Of a stretch of 64,000 nt of DNA, positions 46,280-54,980 are shown piece after piece (positions within the stretch are counted from its first letter, which is position 1; each line of letters starts with the position of its first letter). Source of the stretch: Undibacterium sp. KW1 (GTDB lineage Bacteria; Pseudomonadota; Gammaproteobacteria; Burkholderiales; Burkholderiaceae_D); contig NZ_AP018439.1 of NCBI RefSeq assembly GCF_009937955.1, forward strand, positions 3,224,001-3,288,000, given 5' to 3'. The position numbers and the translations under genes were made by a program. The notes beneath the pieces were generated by a model. The model was not told where the DNA came from. It was given only the letters and a program-made list of their open reading frames with translations, and did no database searches.

Positions 46280-47326
46280 ATGCCTGCAAAACTTCTTTAC
46301 TCCCTGATCCGCCCTGCCCTGTTTGCCATGGATCCGGAAAATGCCCATCACCTGACCTTACCTGCGCTGCAGCGTGCCAATCAACTTGGCCTGGGTGGTT
46401 TGCTGGGCAATAAGCCCGCAGAAGATGTGCGCACAGTCATGGGTGTGCGTTTTCCCAATCCGGTAGGTCTTGCTGCTGGCCTGGACAAGGACGGTGCGTA
46501 TATTGATGGCCTGGCGGCAATCGGTTTTGGTTCCATAGAAATTGGCACGGTCACGCCTCGCGCGCAAGCAGGCAACCCCAAGCCACGCATGTTCCGCCTG
46601 CCACAGGCTGATGCGATTATCAATCGCATGGGATTCAACAATGGCGGCGTTGATGCCTTTGTCAAAAATGTGCAGGCTTCGCGTTTTTACCAGGACAAAC
46701 AAGGCGTGCTTGGCCTCAACATAGGCAAGAATGCCGATACGCCAATAGAACGCGCTGCTGAAGACTACCTGCATTGCCTGACCAAGGTTTATCCGTATGC
46801 CAGTTATGTGACAGTGAATATATCTTCCCCCAACACCAAGAACCTGCGCCAGTTGCAAGGTGCAACCGAGCTTGATGCCTTGCTGTCACAACTCAAGGAG
46901 GCGCAGCAAAAACTGGCGGATGAACATAAACGTTATGTGCCAGTTGCCCTGAAGATCGCCCCTGATATCGACGCAGAACAGATCAAGACCATAGCTGAAG
47001 CCCTGCTGCGTCACAAGATAGATGGAGTGATTGCGACCAATACCACCATCACCCGCGATGCCGTACAAGGCTTGCCGCATGCAGAAGAAACGGGTGGACT
47101 GTCTGGCAAACCCGTCTTTGAATTATCGAATCGTGTCATCCGTGCCCTGAAGGCAGAACTGGGTAATGAGTTACCCATCATCGGTGTCGGCGGGATTTTT
47201 TCTGGTGACGATGCTGTGGCTAAAATGCAGGCGGGAGCAGCGCTGGTACAAGTGTATTCTGGCCTGATTTATCAAGGCCCGGCATTAGTCAAAGACTGCG
47301 CAGATGCCTTGCGCGGACATAAATAA
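46280..47326 (+). CDS. pyrD: Dihydroorotate dehydrogenase (quinone), class 2
   Basis: 348 residues. The N-terminal membrane-associating helix region ([20 protein letters not shown]) marks class 2. FMN and substrate motifs are [30 protein letters not shown] with the catalytic Ser region, and [13 protein letters not shown]. It oxidises dihydroorotate to orotate using quinone at the inner membrane, in pyrimidine synthesis. It lies 61 bp after bpt and 15 bp before an aldo/keto reductase, and may share transcription with both. Confidence 0.96.
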   Translation: MPAKLLYSLIRPALFAMDPENAHHLTLPALQRANQLGLGGLLGNKPAEDVRTVMGVRFPNPVGLAAGLDKDGAYIDGLAAIGFGSIEIGTVTPRAQAGNPKPRMFRLPQADAIINRMGFNNGGVDAFVKNVQASRFYQDKQGVLGLNIGKNADTPIERAAEDYLHCLTKVYPYASYVTVNISSPNTKNLRQLQGATELDALLSQLKEAQQKLADEHKRYVPVALKIAPDIDAEQIKTIAEALLRHKIDGVIATNTTITRDAVQGLPHAEETGGLSGKPVFELSNRVIRALKAELGNELPIIGVGGIFSGDDAVAKMQAGAALVQVYSGLIYQGPALVKDCADALRGHK

Positions 47327-47341
47327 TTTATCCCTATCATC

Positions 47342-48385
47342 ATGAAGAAAATTTTACTTGGCAATAGCCAACTGAATGTAACCACCATCTGCCTGGGCAC
47401 CATGACCTTTGGCGAGCAAAACACAGAAGCAGAAGCGCACGAGCAGCTGGATTATGCGCTGGAGCGTGGCATTAACTTTATTGATACTGCAGAGATGTAT
47501 CCGGTCATGCCGCGTGCAGCTACACAAGGCAAGACCGAGCAGTACATAGGTAGCTGGATCAAAAAATCTGGCAAGCGTAATGAGATCGTAATCGCGACTA
47601 AAGTGGCTGGCCCCTCACGCGGCATGGGCTGGATACGCAATGGCGAAAATGATTTGAATGAAAAGAATATTCGTGCCGCTATCGAGACCAGTTTGCAACG
47701 CCTGCAAACTGATTATATCGACTTGTACCAATTGCACTGGCCCAGCCGCAATGCCCCCATCTTTGGACAAAAACAATTTGATCCAGCACTGGAAAGACCC
47801 TGTACAGATATAGCTGAAACAGTGGCGGTATTGAATGCCCTCGTCAAGGAAGGCAAGATACGCGCTTTTGGCGTATCGAATGAAACATCCTGGGGTGTCA
47901 GTGAGTTTATCAAGCAGGCAGAACTGCAAGGCGCAGCGAACATCGCCAGCATACAAAATGCCTACAACCTGGTGAACCGTTCATTTGAACAGGGTCTGGA
48001 TGAAACCTGCTTCCGCGAAAATGTAGGCTTGCTGGCGTATAGCCCGCTGGCGTTCGGACAGCTTACCGCCAAATATACTGACGATGCGAAGGCCCATGGC
48101 CGCCTGACAATATTCCCGCCGACCTGGAGCCCACGCTACATGCGCGCCAGCGTATTCGAAGCCAGCAAACGTTATGCGGCTCTAGCACGGGAACATGGCT
48201 TGACGCCAGCGCAACTGGCACTGGCCTGGTGTTATTCACGCAATTTTGTCGCCAGTACCATCATAGGAGCGACCAATCTGACGCAGTTGAAGGAGAATAT
48301 TGATGCGCTGGATGTAAGGCTCAGTGACGAAATCATGGCTGGCATCAACCGTATTCACGAAGAGCTGAACAACCCAGGTCAGTAA
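47342..48385 (+). CDS. Aldo/keto reductase (Tas-like)
   Basis: 347 residues. AKR motifs are GINFIDTAEMYPVMPRAATQ, the DYIDLYQLHWPSR strand with the active-site His, and the cofactor region STIIGATNLTQLKENIDALD. Length and the insertion PSRNAPIFGQKQFDPALERP fit the Tas/NADP(H)-dependent group. The substrate is unknown. It is downstream of pyrD on the same strand with a 15-bp gap. Confidence 0.88.
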   Translation: MKKILLGNSQLNVTTICLGTMTFGEQNTEAEAHEQLDYALERGINFIDTAEMYPVMPRAATQGKTEQYIGSWIKKSGKRNEIVIATKVAGPSRGMGWIRNGENDLNEKNIRAAIETSLQRLQTDYIDLYQLHWPSRNAPIFGQKQFDPALERPCTDIAETVAVLNALVKEGKIRAFGVSNETSWGVSEFIKQAELQGAANIASIQNAYNLVNRSFEQGLDETCFRENVGLLAYSPLAFGQLTAKYTDDAKAHGRLTIFPPTWSPRYMRASVFEASKRYAALAREHGLTPAQLALAWCYSRNFVASTIIGATNLTQLKENIDALDVRLSDEIMAGINRIHEELNNPGQ

Positions 48386-48501
48386 TATTATCGTGGTGGA
48401 ACGTCGGCAAAATAACAACTCCGGCAAAAAGTTTTCAACTGGCATAAAATACAAGCGCAATTGCAACAAATGCCTATTGATCCTTTTACCGGAGAACCGA
48501 G

Positions 48502-48900
48502 ATGTCCCAATTGCGTATTAATATTATCAAATCCCTCATCTGCTTTTTTGCCATCTCTGCGTTGCTGATTGTTTTTCTGCGCAGCCTGGTTCCAAATATT
48601 TCCCCATTACGTGTATTCCCTTATATTGCGCTGGGCATTTTTGTATTTGCCTTTGCCCTATACCTGACTATCATCATCAGGGGTGGTTTTAATCAGTGGA
48701 GTATCAATAAGGGAGCTATTGATCCCGCATGGCTGTGGTTTGCTGCAAACCCACCGGGACTGGATTCCATCACCAACAACAATACTCCAGCAGCAATGTC
48801 ACAAGATGCCATTGATACCAGCTCAGCTACAAGTATCGCTTGCAGTATTGACATGGCAAGCTCTTGCCAGACATTAAGTATTGACAGCGGGAGCAATTAG
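48502..48900 (+). CDS. Hypothetical two-TM membrane protein
   Basis: 132 residues after GGAGAACCGAG. Two hydrophobic segments at about 9-27 (LICFFAISALLIVFLRSL) and 38-58 (PYIALGIFVFAFALYLTIII), then a soluble tail of about 70 residues rich in Ser, Asn and Asp with three cysteines near the end (SIACSIDMASSCQTLS). No family recognised. Confidence 0.6.
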   Translation: MSQLRINIIKSLICFFAISALLIVFLRSLVPNISPLRVFPYIALGIFVFAFALYLTIIIRGGFNQWSINKGAIDPAWLWFAANPPGLDSITNNNTPAAMSQDAIDTSSATSIACSIDMASSCQTLSIDSGSN

Positions 48901-48974
48901 TAAATTTCCGTTAGGGCAGATACGCGTAACACGGGAATAAGCGCCACGCGCCAATCTGCCCCCCATACTTATGG

Positions 48975-49931
48975 TTATTTTTGCGGCCTGACTGGCAGCG
49001 GCACATTACACAGGTCTATATACCCTGCTGGCACCTTATACCAGTCACCGCCGCGATTTCTTTGTGCATCGATAATTGATTTGAAAGTTGCAGTATCAGT
49101 GCGGATGATTTCCAGTTTGCTGCGTTCGGACTCGGGCACATCGGCAGCTATTTTCATGCTCTTGATGGGAGTGCGCTCTTCGGCTTTTTCATAAAACCCC
49201 AAAGGCCCTGTACCACGTGGCAAGGTCGTCAGTAATTCCATGCCTTGCACAACACGACCAACTACCGTGATATTTCTATCCAGCTGTCTTGGCGCATGCC
49301 CGGTCACCACATACAAAGATGTGCCGTTGCCGCTGTTCGCATCAGTACCACGGGCAACGCCTACACTGGCATAACAATGCGCTAACCAGGCCGTGCCGGT
49401 CTTGGGATCACGCCCCGCCGGAAAACTGTTTGCATGGCCCACTTGTGGTGCATAGCCGTCGATATCAGGCAACTGCGTAAACGGTAAATTGGTGGGGTAT
49501 TTGACGGTGAATTCACCGTCAAGCTTGCGTTTGGCCGTTTTAACTTCACGCTTCTCATCCGGATCTGCCCATTGTGCGACATAGTTCTCTTGCGAACGTA
49601 CGATAGCCAAACCATCAAAATAACCCTCGTGTACCAGTGCCTTGATATTTTGTGCATGATTGGGGGCAAATTTGGGGGCCAGCTCTATGATGACACGGCC
49701 TTTGTCCAGATTCAGGTACAGCGTATTTTCAGGATCAAGTGGCCTCCAGTCCGTGGCCTTGGAATCTTTAAGAATATCACCAAGATTCAGTTTGGATGCC
49801 TGCACTGCCTTGACTGGCGGGTTCTTGGCTTTAGCTGGTGCAGCTTGTACGGTAGCAGACAAGCACAGGCCTGCGACCAGGCAAGTTATCAAGGATTTTC
49901 CAGCGGGCACAGCAACAAAACGTAAAGACAT
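48975..49931 (-). CDS. Periplasmic cyclophilin-type peptidyl-prolyl isomerase
   Basis: 318 residues with a Sec signal (LITCLVAGLCLSATVQA). The cyclophilin-like fold is seen in YLNLDKGRVIIELAPKFAPN, HAQNIKALVHEGYFDGLAIV, GTSLYVVTGHAPRQLDRNIT and GRVVQGMELLTTLP. The canonical F-H-R-V-I motif is replaced by LAIVRSQENYVAQ, so isomerase activity may be altered. The C-terminal 60 residues extend beyond the usual domain. It probably helps envelope protein folding. Confidence 0.82.
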   Translation of the reverse strand: MSLRFVAVPAGKSLITCLVAGLCLSATVQAAPAKAKNPPVKAVQASKLNLGDILKDSKATDWRPLDPENTLYLNLDKGRVIIELAPKFAPNHAQNIKALVHEGYFDGLAIVRSQENYVAQWADPDEKREVKTAKRKLDGEFTVKYPTNLPFTQLPDIDGYAPQVGHANSFPAGRDPKTGTAWLAHCYASVGVARGTDANSGNGTSLYVVTGHAPRQLDRNITVVGRVVQGMELLTTLPRGTGPLGFYEKAEERTPIKSMKIAADVPESERSKLEIIRTDTATFKSIIDAQRNRGGDWYKVPAGYIDLCNVPLPVRPQK

Positions 49932-50168
49932 TATTCGACTCCGGTAAAGTGCACAAAGAAACAGAGGACCATTGCCGCTCAGGCAAGAAGGGGTGACCTT
50001 ACGCGAATGAATTAATTTTGTCCATATACCCCCAATATATCTAACTAGCTACTTGGCTTATTATTTGGGTCAAATATGCTATTTCCTGGCTCTTCTCATT
50101 GTAATATTGCAAAATTCCGGCGAATCCGGTAAAACCTGATTCAATCTTTTATTTCAAGGAGTCCTTGT

Positions 50169-50609
50169 TTGAAACCTCAACTTCACGCACCTACCGGTGC
50201 ATTTGTGGGCGCATCATGGGCCGCATTGTTTATAGGTGCAGCCACTTATTTTGCTGGCGTCTGGAATGCAGAGATGCAATTGAATGAAAAAGGTTATTAC
50301 TTTACCGTCTTGATGTATGGCCTGTTTGCTGCCGTTTCCCTGCAAAAATCAGTACGCGACAAACTCGAAGGGATACCTGTTACCGGCATCTACTTTGGCC
50401 TGTGCTGGCTGTCACTGGGTTTATCCATACTGTTACTGGCTGTAGGTTTGTTCAATGCAACACTGGGCTGGAGCGAAAAAGGCTTCTTTGCCATGGCATT
50501 CTTGCTGAGCCTGTTTGCTGCTGTTGCAGTACAAAAAAATGTGCGCGATATCAAGCTGCTCAAACCTGATCCAGATACCTTGCCCATGCACGATGGTCAC
50601 GAAAACTGA
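50169..50609 (+). CDS. YiaA/YiaB-type inner-membrane protein
   Basis: 146 residues starting at a TTG with AAGGAG 9 nt upstream. Four hydrophobic segments form two copies of the YiaAB two-helix unit: [20 protein letters not shown] with [20 protein letters not shown], then [20 protein letters not shown] with [20 protein letters not shown]. Each unit ends VS(V)LQKSVRD or VAVQKNVRD. Function of the family is unknown. Confidence 0.85.
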   Translation: MKPQLHAPTGAFVGASWAALFIGAATYFAGVWNAEMQLNEKGYYFTVLMYGLFAAVSLQKSVRDKLEGIPVTGIYFGLCWLSLGLSILLLAVGLFNATLGWSEKGFFAMAFLLSLFAAVAVQKNVRDIKLLKPDPDTLPMHDGHEN

Positions 50610-50643
50610 TTCCTGGTTAAAACTATAGAACGAAAAACTCATC

Positions 50644-51126
50644 GTGAATAATGATGTTCCCAAAAACGGTGACTTTGCCGCTTATCTGGAAAGTCTGGGC
50701 AAGCAAAGCGCAGCAGGGGCGCCACAACATCCTGAGCCAGACTATGGCTTGCCCGCTTTTCAAGCAAGTCAAGAATTGACTTTCGAGGAAAAATTGCACC
50801 TGCAAGAACTTGCTGAACTTCCACCTGTAGCAGACGATGATTTATTGACGCAAGCGCTAGCGACTGCTGGGGATGGACTTGAATATGGTCTGGATGGAGA
50901 GGCTGGTGACGATGCTGAAAATGAAGACTTGAATGCGCTGGCAAGTTCGCAAGAGAAGCCAGAAGATGAGCGGGATGCCCTAACATTTCTGGGCGAGCAT
51001 GCCTTGAACCTGCCACATCAAGCCAGACCAGAAGAGCTGAATGAGCTGCCGCCAATCTCTGAAGAGGATTTGATACAACAGGCACTGGCTAGTCAGGCAG
51101 ACGGGGAAGATAGCTCACCAGACTAA
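50644..51126 (+). CDS. Acidic hypothetical protein with an internal repeat
   Basis: 160 residues from a GTG; very acidic (about one quarter Asp/Glu) with no signal peptide or membrane segment. A module of about 20 residues occurs twice: LQELAELPPVADDDLLTQAL near 56 and PEELNELPPISEEDLIQQAL near 128. Short hydrophobic residues in an acidic background suggest two copies of a binding motif. No family recognised. It lies 34 bp after the YiaA-like gene. Confidence 0.6.
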   Translation: MNNDVPKNGDFAAYLESLGKQSAAGAPQHPEPDYGLPAFQASQELTFEEKLHLQELAELPPVADDDLLTQALATAGDGLEYGLDGEAGDDAENEDLNALASSQEKPEDERDALTFLGEHALNLPHQARPEELNELPPISEEDLIQQALASQADGEDSSPD

Positions 51127-51147
51127 AACCGTCGTCACAAAGAAAAA

Positions 51148-51175
51148 GAGCCTGCATTTGAAAAAATGCAGGCTC
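51148..51175 (-). terminator. Rho-independent terminator between the acidic protein and the methyltransferase
   Basis: Stem GAGCCTGCATTT / AAATGCAGGCTC with a 4-nt loop. On the minus strand T5 follows, so it ends the PRMT-like gene; it may also slow rightward transcription. Confidence 0.85.
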
Positions 51176-51192
51176 ATTACATTTTACTGGAA

Positions 51193-52116
51193 TCAGCCGT
51201 AAGCCAGTGACAAATGCCCTGCACGGACACTTGCAGTGGATTTCACTTCCACCTGCATGGAGTTTTGCAGAGAAGCGATAGAACCACCAGCACGGTACTG
51301 GAAACTGACTTGCAACAGATCACCTTCTTTCACCGCAACTGGCTGGGCCAATGGCAAGGCCATATAGTGATTCAACCAGTCTATGGTGGATGAGGTTTCC
51401 ATCAATACCGCCAGGATATTCTTGGTCACAAAACGCAAGGCACTGACCGTTCCCGATTTTTCTATGGTAAAACTGCCCTCCCATTTGACTTGCAAGTCAT
51501 TGGGTTGACTGAAATCAATAATGCTGTACAAGGCCGGTTGCGCCAACTCTATCGTGTCGGCAGAAAAAACACCAGCCTGCTGAAACTGGATAATCGGGGC
51601 CTGATAGCCAGAAAAATCATAAGCCTGCTGCAAAGGCTGCACTGCCATGACGACGGCTTCTGGTATGAACAGGGGCAATGGACCGCCAAATTTTGCGGCA
51701 TAGCGTTTTTTAAAATTCTCGATGACTTCCACCTGTTTTTCACGCAGCATCGCGACATGTATCATTTCGCAAATGACGATATCGACAGGTTCTGGTGGCA
51801 GGTATTCAAAGGCATCGGCATGGATGACTTCGACTTTTTCACCATCGCGGTTCATGGCCAGCAAGCGACGTGCTTCATCGACCATGTCGGGATTAAACTC
51901 GACACAATACACCTTGGACGCCGCCTGTGCAGCAAACCACGACAAAACGCCTGTCCCCCCACCCAACTCCAGCACCTTGGCTCCCTCAAATACCTGGCGG
52001 CGTATCGCCGCCTTGAAGTTGTCCATACGGTTCAGGTCCATCAACATATTGTGATGGTATTGCAGGGGGATAAACTGGCCCAGGTAGCAACTCTCAGCCT
52101 CGCGCTCTATCAACAT
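51193..52116 (-). CDS. PRMT-like SAM-dependent methyltransferase
   Basis: 307 residues from MLIEREAESCYLGQFIPLQY (GGAG upstream). AdoMet motif I is VLELGGGTGVLSWFAAQAAS, followed by the acidic VEFNPDMVDEARRLL. The segment DIVICEMIHVAMLREKQVEV resembles the glutamate-containing loop of protein arginine methyltransferases, and the C-terminal half is a beta barrel as in PRMTs (VKEGDLLQVSFQYRAGG). PRMT-like proteins are uncommon in bacteria and their substrates are mostly unknown, so the arginine target is an inference. Confidence 0.75.
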   Translation of the reverse strand: MLIEREAESCYLGQFIPLQYHHNMLMDLNRMDNFKAAIRRQVFEGAKVLELGGGTGVLSWFAAQAASKVYCVEFNPDMVDEARRLLAMNRDGEKVEVIHADAFEYLPPEPVDIVICEMIHVAMLREKQVEVIENFKKRYAAKFGGPLPLFIPEAVVMAVQPLQQAYDFSGYQAPIIQFQQAGVFSADTIELAQPALYSIIDFSQPNDLQVKWEGSFTIEKSGTVSALRFVTKNILAVLMETSSTIDWLNHYMALPLAQPVAVKEGDLLQVSFQYRAGGSIASLQNSMQVEVKSTASVRAGHLSLAYG

Positions 52117-52425
52117 GTTCACTCCTTCATTTCTATTTTCATCATGTGGCTGCCATCTGAAGAGTTCTGCAGGACAGTCAATTTTTCGCCAGCAACACAC
52201 AACGCCAACTTCGCTGAGTGTATGGCTTCAAAGAATGATTATCCTTGGCTTATCAGGAAGTGATACACAGAGCTAAGCAGCGAAACTGTATCAATTCTTG
52301 CGTATGCGAAAGATGGCCGCATGCAAAGCATGTTTACCAATTAACTTTATGCAAAGAAACGGATACGCGCAATGGCAGTTTTGAAAAAACAAATAAAAGG
52401 ATTTAAAGAACAGATGAACTGACGA
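52117..52425. other. Intergenic region, nothing recognised
   Basis: 309 bp between the methyltransferase start and the small secreted protein. It presumably holds the methyltransferase promoter. A frame of 16 codons near 52371 has no ribosome site and is not supported. Confidence 0.4.
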
Positions 52426-52626
52426 TCAGTTTGATTTTGGACGCTCGCAGCGACCATCCTGATACGCCTGGGGCAGTTGCTCCCAGCCCTCACCCGGCGA
52501 AGTCTGGGAACAGACCACATGGGCATTGAGTTTGCTGCGCCACTTATACCAGGCGGCTGGCGCAGCATGCGTCGGGGTGACGAGTAATACCATGCACAGT
52601 ACAATTATCTTTCTGAACATGATCAT
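52426..52626 (-). CDS. Small secreted protein of unknown function
   Basis: 66 residues (or 64 from the Met at 52620). The N-terminus FRKIIVLCMVLLVTPTHAAP is a Sec signal. The mature part, about 42 residues, contains WYKWRSKLNAHVVCSQTSPG and EGWEQLPQAYQDGRCERP, with two cysteines that could form a disulfide. The W-Y-K-W-x-S pattern and G-E-G-W are reminiscent of small conserved betaproteobacterial secreted proteins, but I cannot name a family. It lies 32 bp downstream of ribB. Confidence 0.65.
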   Translation of the reverse strand: MIMFRKIIVLCMVLLVTPTHAAPAAWYKWRSKLNAHVVCSQTSPGEGWEQLPQAYQDGRCERPKSN

Positions 52627-52658
52627 ACTTGCCCCCCGGTTTTGTGGTTAATAAAGGC

Positions 52659-53359
52659 TTAGCTTAGCGCTGTAGTTGATAATGCACGATAAGCTGCAAG
52701 TTCATCAATCGTCAAGATCACGATATCGTGAGTCACTGCATATTCTATGATTTGTGCGCCCTTGGCCATGCTGCCATCCGGGTTCATCAATTCACATAAT
52801 ACAGCTGCTGGAGACAACCCTGCCATGATAGCCAAGTCAACAGAACCTTCAGTATGCCCACGACGGCTGAGTACACCACCAGGTGCAGCCCGCAAAGGGA
52901 AGACATGGCCAGGCCGTGCCAAATCCTCAGCTTTAGCATCTGCGGCGATGGCAGTCAGGATAGTCGTGACGCGGTCAGCAGCAGAAACACCGGTAGTCAC
53001 GCCTTGTTTGGCCTCTATAGACACCGTGAAAGCTGTGCCATAACGGCTTTCATTGTGGCTGACCATGGGGGCAGATCAAGTTGTTGCAACTTTTCGTCAG
53101 TCAGACACAGGCAAACAATACCACTGCAATCGCGGATCAGCCTGGCCATGGATTCAACGGTGATTTTTTCTGCTGCAACAATGAGATCGGCTTCGTTTTC
53201 GCGGTCAAAATCATCCATGAGCAACACGGGACGGCCATTGCGCAAGTCTGCCAACGCTCTGGACAGGCGCTGCTCAAAAGGACTGAGGGATAAAATTTCC
53301 GGCTGGGCGGAAACAGGGGATGGGACAGTAGTATTGGTATTACCAATAGTATTCAACAT
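52659..53359 (-). pseudogene. ribB: 3,4-dihydroxy-2-butanone 4-phosphate synthase, frameshifted
   Basis: The N-terminal part (from the Met at 53359: [60 protein letters not shown]) and the C-terminal part ([64 protein letters not shown]) together match full-length RibB. They are in different frames. The switch is at 53067-53071, a run of five C on the minus strand where six would join LPP to MVSHNE. RibB makes the four-carbon precursor of riboflavin. The gene sits behind an FMN riboswitch. It is either truly inactive, in which case another RibB must exist, or a base was missed. Confidence 0.9.
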
Positions 53360-53470
53360 AATGAAACGCTCCGGCAAAAGTGAATGTGCAAAAGACGTTT
53401 CAGGGAGTAAAAAACGAATAGCCAAACACCAACGCCCATGGTTTTCACCACAGGAGTTTTGTATAAGGCG

Positions 53471-53654
53471 CATCTTCTCTCATCCGGACTATGACCGTCG
53501 GCCCTGGAATCTCACCAGATCTGCTGACCTTGCAAACTGCTGCAACTCACTGCAACCGTTTTTTACTGCAAGCGCTCGCGGGCTTGTTCACGCGCATTAC
53601 CAAGGCAATGTGGTGAATTTACCGCCGGTGGGGAATTACACCCCGCCCTGAAGA
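53471..53654 (-). ncRNA. FMN riboswitch (RFN element)
   Basis: On the minus strand the conserved blocks are in order: AGGGCGGGGTGTAATTCCCC with ACCGGCGGT, the variable arm, GCAAGGTCAGCAGATC, TGGTGAGATTCCAGGGCCGA, CGGTCATAGTCCGGATG and AGAGAAGATG. The closing stem pairs TCTTC with GAAGA. It lies 112 bp upstream of the ribB start and should lower expression when FMN is plentiful. I see no clear terminator between them, so control of translation is likelier than of transcription. Confidence 0.96.
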
Positions 53655-53685
53655 CGTACAACCTGCCGATATATTCGGCACAGGA

Positions 53686-53691
53686 ATTATA
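53686..53691 (-). promoter_or_regulatory. Minus-10 element of the ribB promoter
   Basis: A perfect TATAAT on the minus strand, 32 bp before the riboswitch. The -35 region (about TCAAAC) is weak. Confidence 0.5.
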
Positions 53692-54157
53692 CGCAAAAAT
53701 GACATTACTGTTTGAACAAGCATTAATCCGGCGCATCATTCACAGATATTCTATTTATAACTACAAGATATATAAGCCCCAATATCCCTTCATGCGAAAA
53801 ACATATATTCACATGAGAATTGTTAAAAATATTGTCTGAATTGACTCGCATTTCCACATGGCAACATCTATTCTTATTTCAAAAGGCATTCCAGCCTTTT
53901 TCACAGCAGCAGCCTTACAAATCGCACCCGGACAAACTTCTGACGAGATGGCGGATTATATAAAGCATCAAAATTGCACACTTTTTGCATAAATTATTAT
54001 TACTTAAATAATTTAAGCTGATTCTGCGGATTAAACTAAAGGCAATATCAGTCCAACGATTTTATATATGTCAAATACGTATATAAGCAAATGAATACTA
54101 AGTAGTTTGGAATAAAGCCTGAATTCATTACGATGCACCTACTTTGCGCGAGGCGAT
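53692..54157. other. AT-rich intergenic region between ribB and the sulfate cluster
   Basis: 466 bp with divergent transcription on either side. There is a small hairpin AAAGGC / GCCTTT followed by T5 (53882-53901) that resembles a weak terminator, and an AT-rich stretch at 53990-54110 that probably contains the TauE/cysI promoter. No gene seen. Confidence 0.4.
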
Positions 54158-54931
54158 ATGACGTTAACCTATATATTTTCGGGATTTGCAGTTGGCACCC
54201 TGGTCGGCCTGACCGGTGTAGGTGGCGGCTCACTGATGACTCCCCTGCTTACCTTGCTGTTTGGTGTCTCACCAACAGTGGCGGTAGGCACCGACCTCGC
54301 CTTTGCATCGATTACCAAAGCAGCGGGTACTTTTACCCACAGATTGCGTGGCACGGTTGAATGGCATGTGGTACGCCTGCTGTGCTACGGCGCGTTACCT
54401 GCCGCCGTCATTGCGACCCTGTTTCTCAAGCAATTTGGCGCACTCGACAAGGAAATAGGCCAGCTCATACGTTACTCCATCGCTGTTTCTGTGTTGCTAA
54501 CGGTGGTTGCCTTGCTGTTTAAAGGCAAGATGCTGAACTGGCTCAACAAGCATCCTGAAAAACAACTGCATGGAAAAAACCTGGCTGCTGCCACGATCAT
54601 TGCAGGCGCAGTATTAGGCACACTGGTGACGATATCCTCCATCGGTGCTGGTGCAATTGGCGCAACACTGCTAGTCATGCTGTACCCACGCATGTCTGCC
54701 GCGCATATCGCCGGTACCGATATCGCCTATGCTGTACCTTTGACAGCCATTGCCGCTTTTGGTCACTGGTGGCTGGGGTCCATAGATTGGGTTTTGCTGG
54801 GCAGCCTGCTGATTGGCTCTTTGCCAGGCATTACCCTGGGCTCGATGGCAGCGCGTGCAGTACCAGAAAAATTTTTACGTGGCCTGTTGGCAACCACTCT
54901 GACTTTGGTTGCTGCCAAGCTTGTCCTTTGA
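54158..54931 (+). CDS. TauE/SafE-family permease of the sulfate cluster
   Basis: 257 residues with about eight membrane segments. The TauE signature is repeated: GFAVGTLVGLTGVGGGSLMT and, in the second half, LGTLVTISSIGAGAIGATLL. The family moves sulfite, sulfonates or other organosulfur anions. It is the first gene of the assimilatory sulfate block, 49 bp before cysI, so sulfate uptake or sulfite export is likely. Confidence 0.85.
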   Translation: MTLTYIFSGFAVGTLVGLTGVGGGSLMTPLLTLLFGVSPTVAVGTDLAFASITKAAGTFTHRLRGTVEWHVVRLLCYGALPAAVIATLFLKQFGALDKEIGQLIRYSIAVSVLLTVVALLFKGKMLNWLNKHPEKQLHGKNLAAATIIAGAVLGTLVTISSIGAGAIGATLLVMLYPRMSAAHIAGTDIAYAVPLTAIAAFGHWWLGSIDWVLLGSLLIGSLPGITLGSMAARAVPEKFLRGLLATTLTLVAAKLVL

Positions 54932-54980
54932 CTCTGTTTGCAAACGCGTACTTACAGACGCATTTTATGGGTAATTAAAG

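Noticed and set aside
52347..52604. 85-codon frame overlapping the small secreted protein
   Set aside because: The overlapping frame at 52426-52626 has a Sec signal peptide and a purine-rich leader; the 85-codon one has neither.
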